A DNA stretch of 64,000 nt from Staphylococcus auricularis (GTDB taxonomy: Bacteria > Bacillota > Bacilli > Staphylococcales > Staphylococcaceae): contig NZ_LLER01000010.1 of assembly GCF_001500315.1 (NCBI RefSeq), positions 237,441 through 301,440 of the forward strand, written 5' to 3'. The first letter of the stretch is position 1. Each line of letters begins with the position of its first letter. The notes beneath the pieces were generated by a model that saw nothing but the letters and a program-made list of their open reading frames with translations, searched no databases and was not told the DNA's origin. Made by a program: the position numbers and the translations under genes. Shown here piece by piece: positions 62,440 through 64,000 of the stretch.

Positions 62440-63504
62440 GTGTTATCGATAGAAGAAGTAAAAGAATTATTAGGTGAGATCAAAGATCCAATTATCGATG
62501 CACCACTTAAAGAAACAAACGGTATCGTTAATGTTTCTATAAAAGAAGAAATCGATCACGTCAGCGTGAAGCTTGCGATGGCACAACTTGGAGGTAAACC
62601 TCAACTTGATCTACAGATGGCTGTCGTTCAAAAATTAAAAGATAATGGCGCGCATACAGTAGGTATCCGCTTTGAAGAATTACTACCAAGCGTGATTGAA
62701 AAATATAGAGGTCCACAGAAGAAAAAACCTCAAACGATTGAAGGGTTACTCTCTAAAGATAATCCAGTTGAATTTATCGCTATTGCCTCAGGTAAAGGTG
62801 GGGTAGGAAAATCTACTGTAGCCGTAAACCTAGCTGTAGCATTAGCAAGAGAAGGTAAAAAAGTAGGCCTTGTAGATGCTGATATTTATGGTTTCAGCGT
62901 GCCCGATATGATGGGAATAGATGTTAAACCAGGCGTTGAAGGGAAGGAAATTATCCCTGTAGAACGTCACGGCGTTAAAGTGATTTCTATGGCATTCTTT
63001 GTAGAGGAAAATGCACCAGTGATTTGGCGTGGTCCGATGTTAGGAAAAATGCTAAACAATTTCTTTGTTGAAGTGAGATGGGGAGAATTAGACTATCTAA
63101 TTCTTGATTTACCACCTGGTACAGGTGACGTCGCATTAGATGTACATACTATGTTACCTTCAAGTAAAGAATTAATTGTAACAACACCGCACCCAACAGC
63201 TGCATTCGTCGCAGCTCGTGCAGGCGCGATGGCGAAACATACAGAGCATTCTATTTTAGGTGTTATTGAAAATATGTCTTACTTTGAAAGTAAAGAAACA
63301 GGTAATAAAGAATATGTCTTCGGAAAAGGTGGCGGAGCAAAACTTGCTCAAGAACTTGGTACCGATTTATTAGGCGAATTACCTCTAGAACAACCTTCAT
63401 GGGATCCAAAAGACTTTTCTCCATCTATTTATCAACCTGATGATCGTCTAGGTAAAATCTACCAATCTATGGCGCAACAAATTGTAGAGAAAACGAGTAA
63501 ATAA
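62440..63504 (+). CDS. mrp: Mrp/NBP35-family P-loop ATPase
   Basis: A 354-residue Mrp protein. An N-terminal MIP18/DUF59-type domain (residues about 1-75) precedes the deviant Walker A ASGKGGVGKSTVAVNLAVAL near 112 and LILDLPPGTGDVAL near 222. Family members carry or deliver Fe-S clusters, but the usual CxxC after ENMSYF is absent; the sequence there is ESKETGNKEYVFGKGGG, as in the B. subtilis SalA branch, where the protein acts in regulation. It starts at GTG behind GAGGGGG. Confidence 0.9.
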   Translation: MLSIEEVKELLGEIKDPIIDAPLKETNGIVNVSIKEEIDHVSVKLAMAQLGGKPQLDLQMAVVQKLKDNGAHTVGIRFEELLPSVIEKYRGPQKKKPQTIEGLLSKDNPVEFIAIASGKGGVGKSTVAVNLAVALAREGKKVGLVDADIYGFSVPDMMGIDVKPGVEGKEIIPVERHGVKVISMAFFVEENAPVIWRGPMLGKMLNNFFVEVRWGELDYLILDLPPGTGDVALDVHTMLPSSKELIVTTPHPTAAFVAARAGAMAKHTEHSILGVIENMSYFESKETGNKEYVFGKGGGAKLAQELGTDLLGELPLEQPSWDPKDFSPSIYQPDDRLGKIYQSMAQQIVEKTSK

Positions 63505-63551
63505 TACTATCTAAAGTATAAAGTGATATGAATGTGTAAATCATCCATTTT

Positions 63552-63590
63552 TAAACGCACAAAAATTAGATTTTTTGTGCGTTTTCTCTT
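63552..63590 (+). terminator. terminator after mrp
   Basis: AAACGCACAAAAA pairs with TTTTTGTGCGTTT around a short loop, with a C/T-rich tail. Confidence 0.85.
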
Positions 63591-63682
63591 GCATTTTAGA
63601 GATATGATGGTAGAATAATATTTTGTGAGCAAAACAGATAAAATAACAAAATTCTGCTTTGCACATTAAGTAAAAAAGAGTG

Positions 63683-63711
63683 TTGACAAAGCTTTAGAGA
63701 GTTGATACTAT
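63683..63711 (+). promoter_or_regulatory. rRNA-type promoter P1
   Basis: TTGACA (63683-63688), a 17-base spacer and TACTAT (63706-63711). It is the first of two strong tandem promoters spaced about 167 bases apart. Confidence 0.75.
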
Positions 63712-63849
63712 ATAAGATGTCGTTTTTAAACGGCGATGCATTATTAAATAATAATTATAAAGTGTAAAAGTTATACTTGATAATTTTTGATTAATAATTT
63801 ATCATTATTAAAGTATTGTTAATTGATTGTTAAGAACATAAAGTTTTTG

Positions 63850-63878
63850 TTGACATGACATAAACGATGTGTTAAAAT
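63850..63878 (+). promoter_or_regulatory. rRNA-type promoter P2
   Basis: TTGACA (63850-63855), a 17-base spacer and TAAAAT (63873-63878), with an A/T-rich upstream region like an UP element. Confidence 0.8.
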
Positions 63879-63884
63879 GAATTA

Positions 63885-64000
63885 GCAATTTCTTGAAGAA
63901 ATGAACATTGAAAACTGAATGACAATATGTCAACGTTAATTCCAATAAACAACGATTCAATCGTTGATTGAACAAGTGTTGAAGAAACACATTTAGCAAA
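63885..64000 (+). other. likely rRNA operon leader (16S gene lies beyond the window)
   Basis: After P2 the sequence has ATTGAAAACTGAATGACA and a CAACGTTAATTCC segment resembling staphylococcal pre-rRNA leader and spacer sequence, then a hairpin CAACGAT / ATCGTTG (63950-63966) and GTGTT / AACAC (63977-63990). It contains no protein gene. That the 16S gene follows is inferred; no mature rRNA is inside the window. Confidence 0.6.

Noticed and set aside
63808..63999. Minus-strand open frame of 63 codons at the window end
   Set aside because: It overlaps the strong P2 promoter and rRNA-type leader on the other strand, has odd composition and no convincing ribosome site.

Overview
The window is a stretch of Staphylococcus chromosome. 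Most genes resemble known S. aureus products, and the gene order matches the S. aureus block from the molybdenum cofactor genes through the ribosomal protein superoperon to asp23, staphyloferrin A and the sdrM-sepA-lmrB efflux genes. Protein divergence, and the absence of anything like a lac operon between rpsI and opuD2, suggest a non-aureus species, which I cannot name. The DNA is AT-rich, ribosome binding sites are strong, and GTG/TTG starts are frequent, as expected for Bacillota.

Layout. (1) 1-5.6 kb: molybdenum cofactor genes moeB(partial)-moaB, moaC (opposite strand), moeA-mobB-moaE-moaD-mobA-moaA. (2) 5.7-18.8 kb: sarV, a frameshifted VOC-family gene, femX, a large RND transporter, two small minus-strand genes, an AEC transporter, a GNAT acetyltransferase, topB, a purine permease and a small membrane protein. 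(3) 18.9-33.2 kb: the S10-spc-alpha ribosomal superoperon from rpsJ to rplQ with secY, adk, infA and rpoA, starting from one strong promoter and a structured leader and ending in tandem terminators. (4) 33.3-37.7 kb: ecfA1-ecfA2-ecfT-truA, then rplM-rpsI with an L13-type leader. (5) 37.7-41.1 kb: a frameshifted luciferase-like monooxygenase gene and two MDR-family oxidoreductases. (6) 41.2-44.4 kb: opuD2, amaP, a DUF2273 gene and asp23, with SigB promoters. (7) 44.4-53.7 kb: a complete staphyloferrin A system, sfaD divergent from sfaABC, followed by htsABC, with Fur boxes on the promoters. (8) 53.8-63.5 kb: a YjiH-type protein, a SunI/YnzG-like protein, a YdjM-like protein, a UDP-sugar pyrophosphorylase, a TrhA-like protein, sdrM, sepA, lmrB and mrp. 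(9) 63.6-64.0 kb: tandem promoters and leader that look like the start of an rRNA operon lying beyond the window.

How the parts work together. sfaD/B/C build staphyloferrin A, sfaA exports it and htsABC re-imports the ferric form. One Fur box covers both divergent sfa promoters, and a second lies inside the htsA promoter. The general stress factor SigB appears to drive amaP, asp23 and possibly opuD2.

No prophage, insertion sequence, CRISPR array or tRNA was seen, and I found no convincing new multi-gene system. The points most worth a second look are two single-base frameshifts in A-runs, the rpsJ leader with two mutually exclusive hairpins, an inverted repeat just downstream of an oxidoreductase promoter, a serine-rich insert in the RND transporter, and a SunI-like protein without a bacteriocin beside it.
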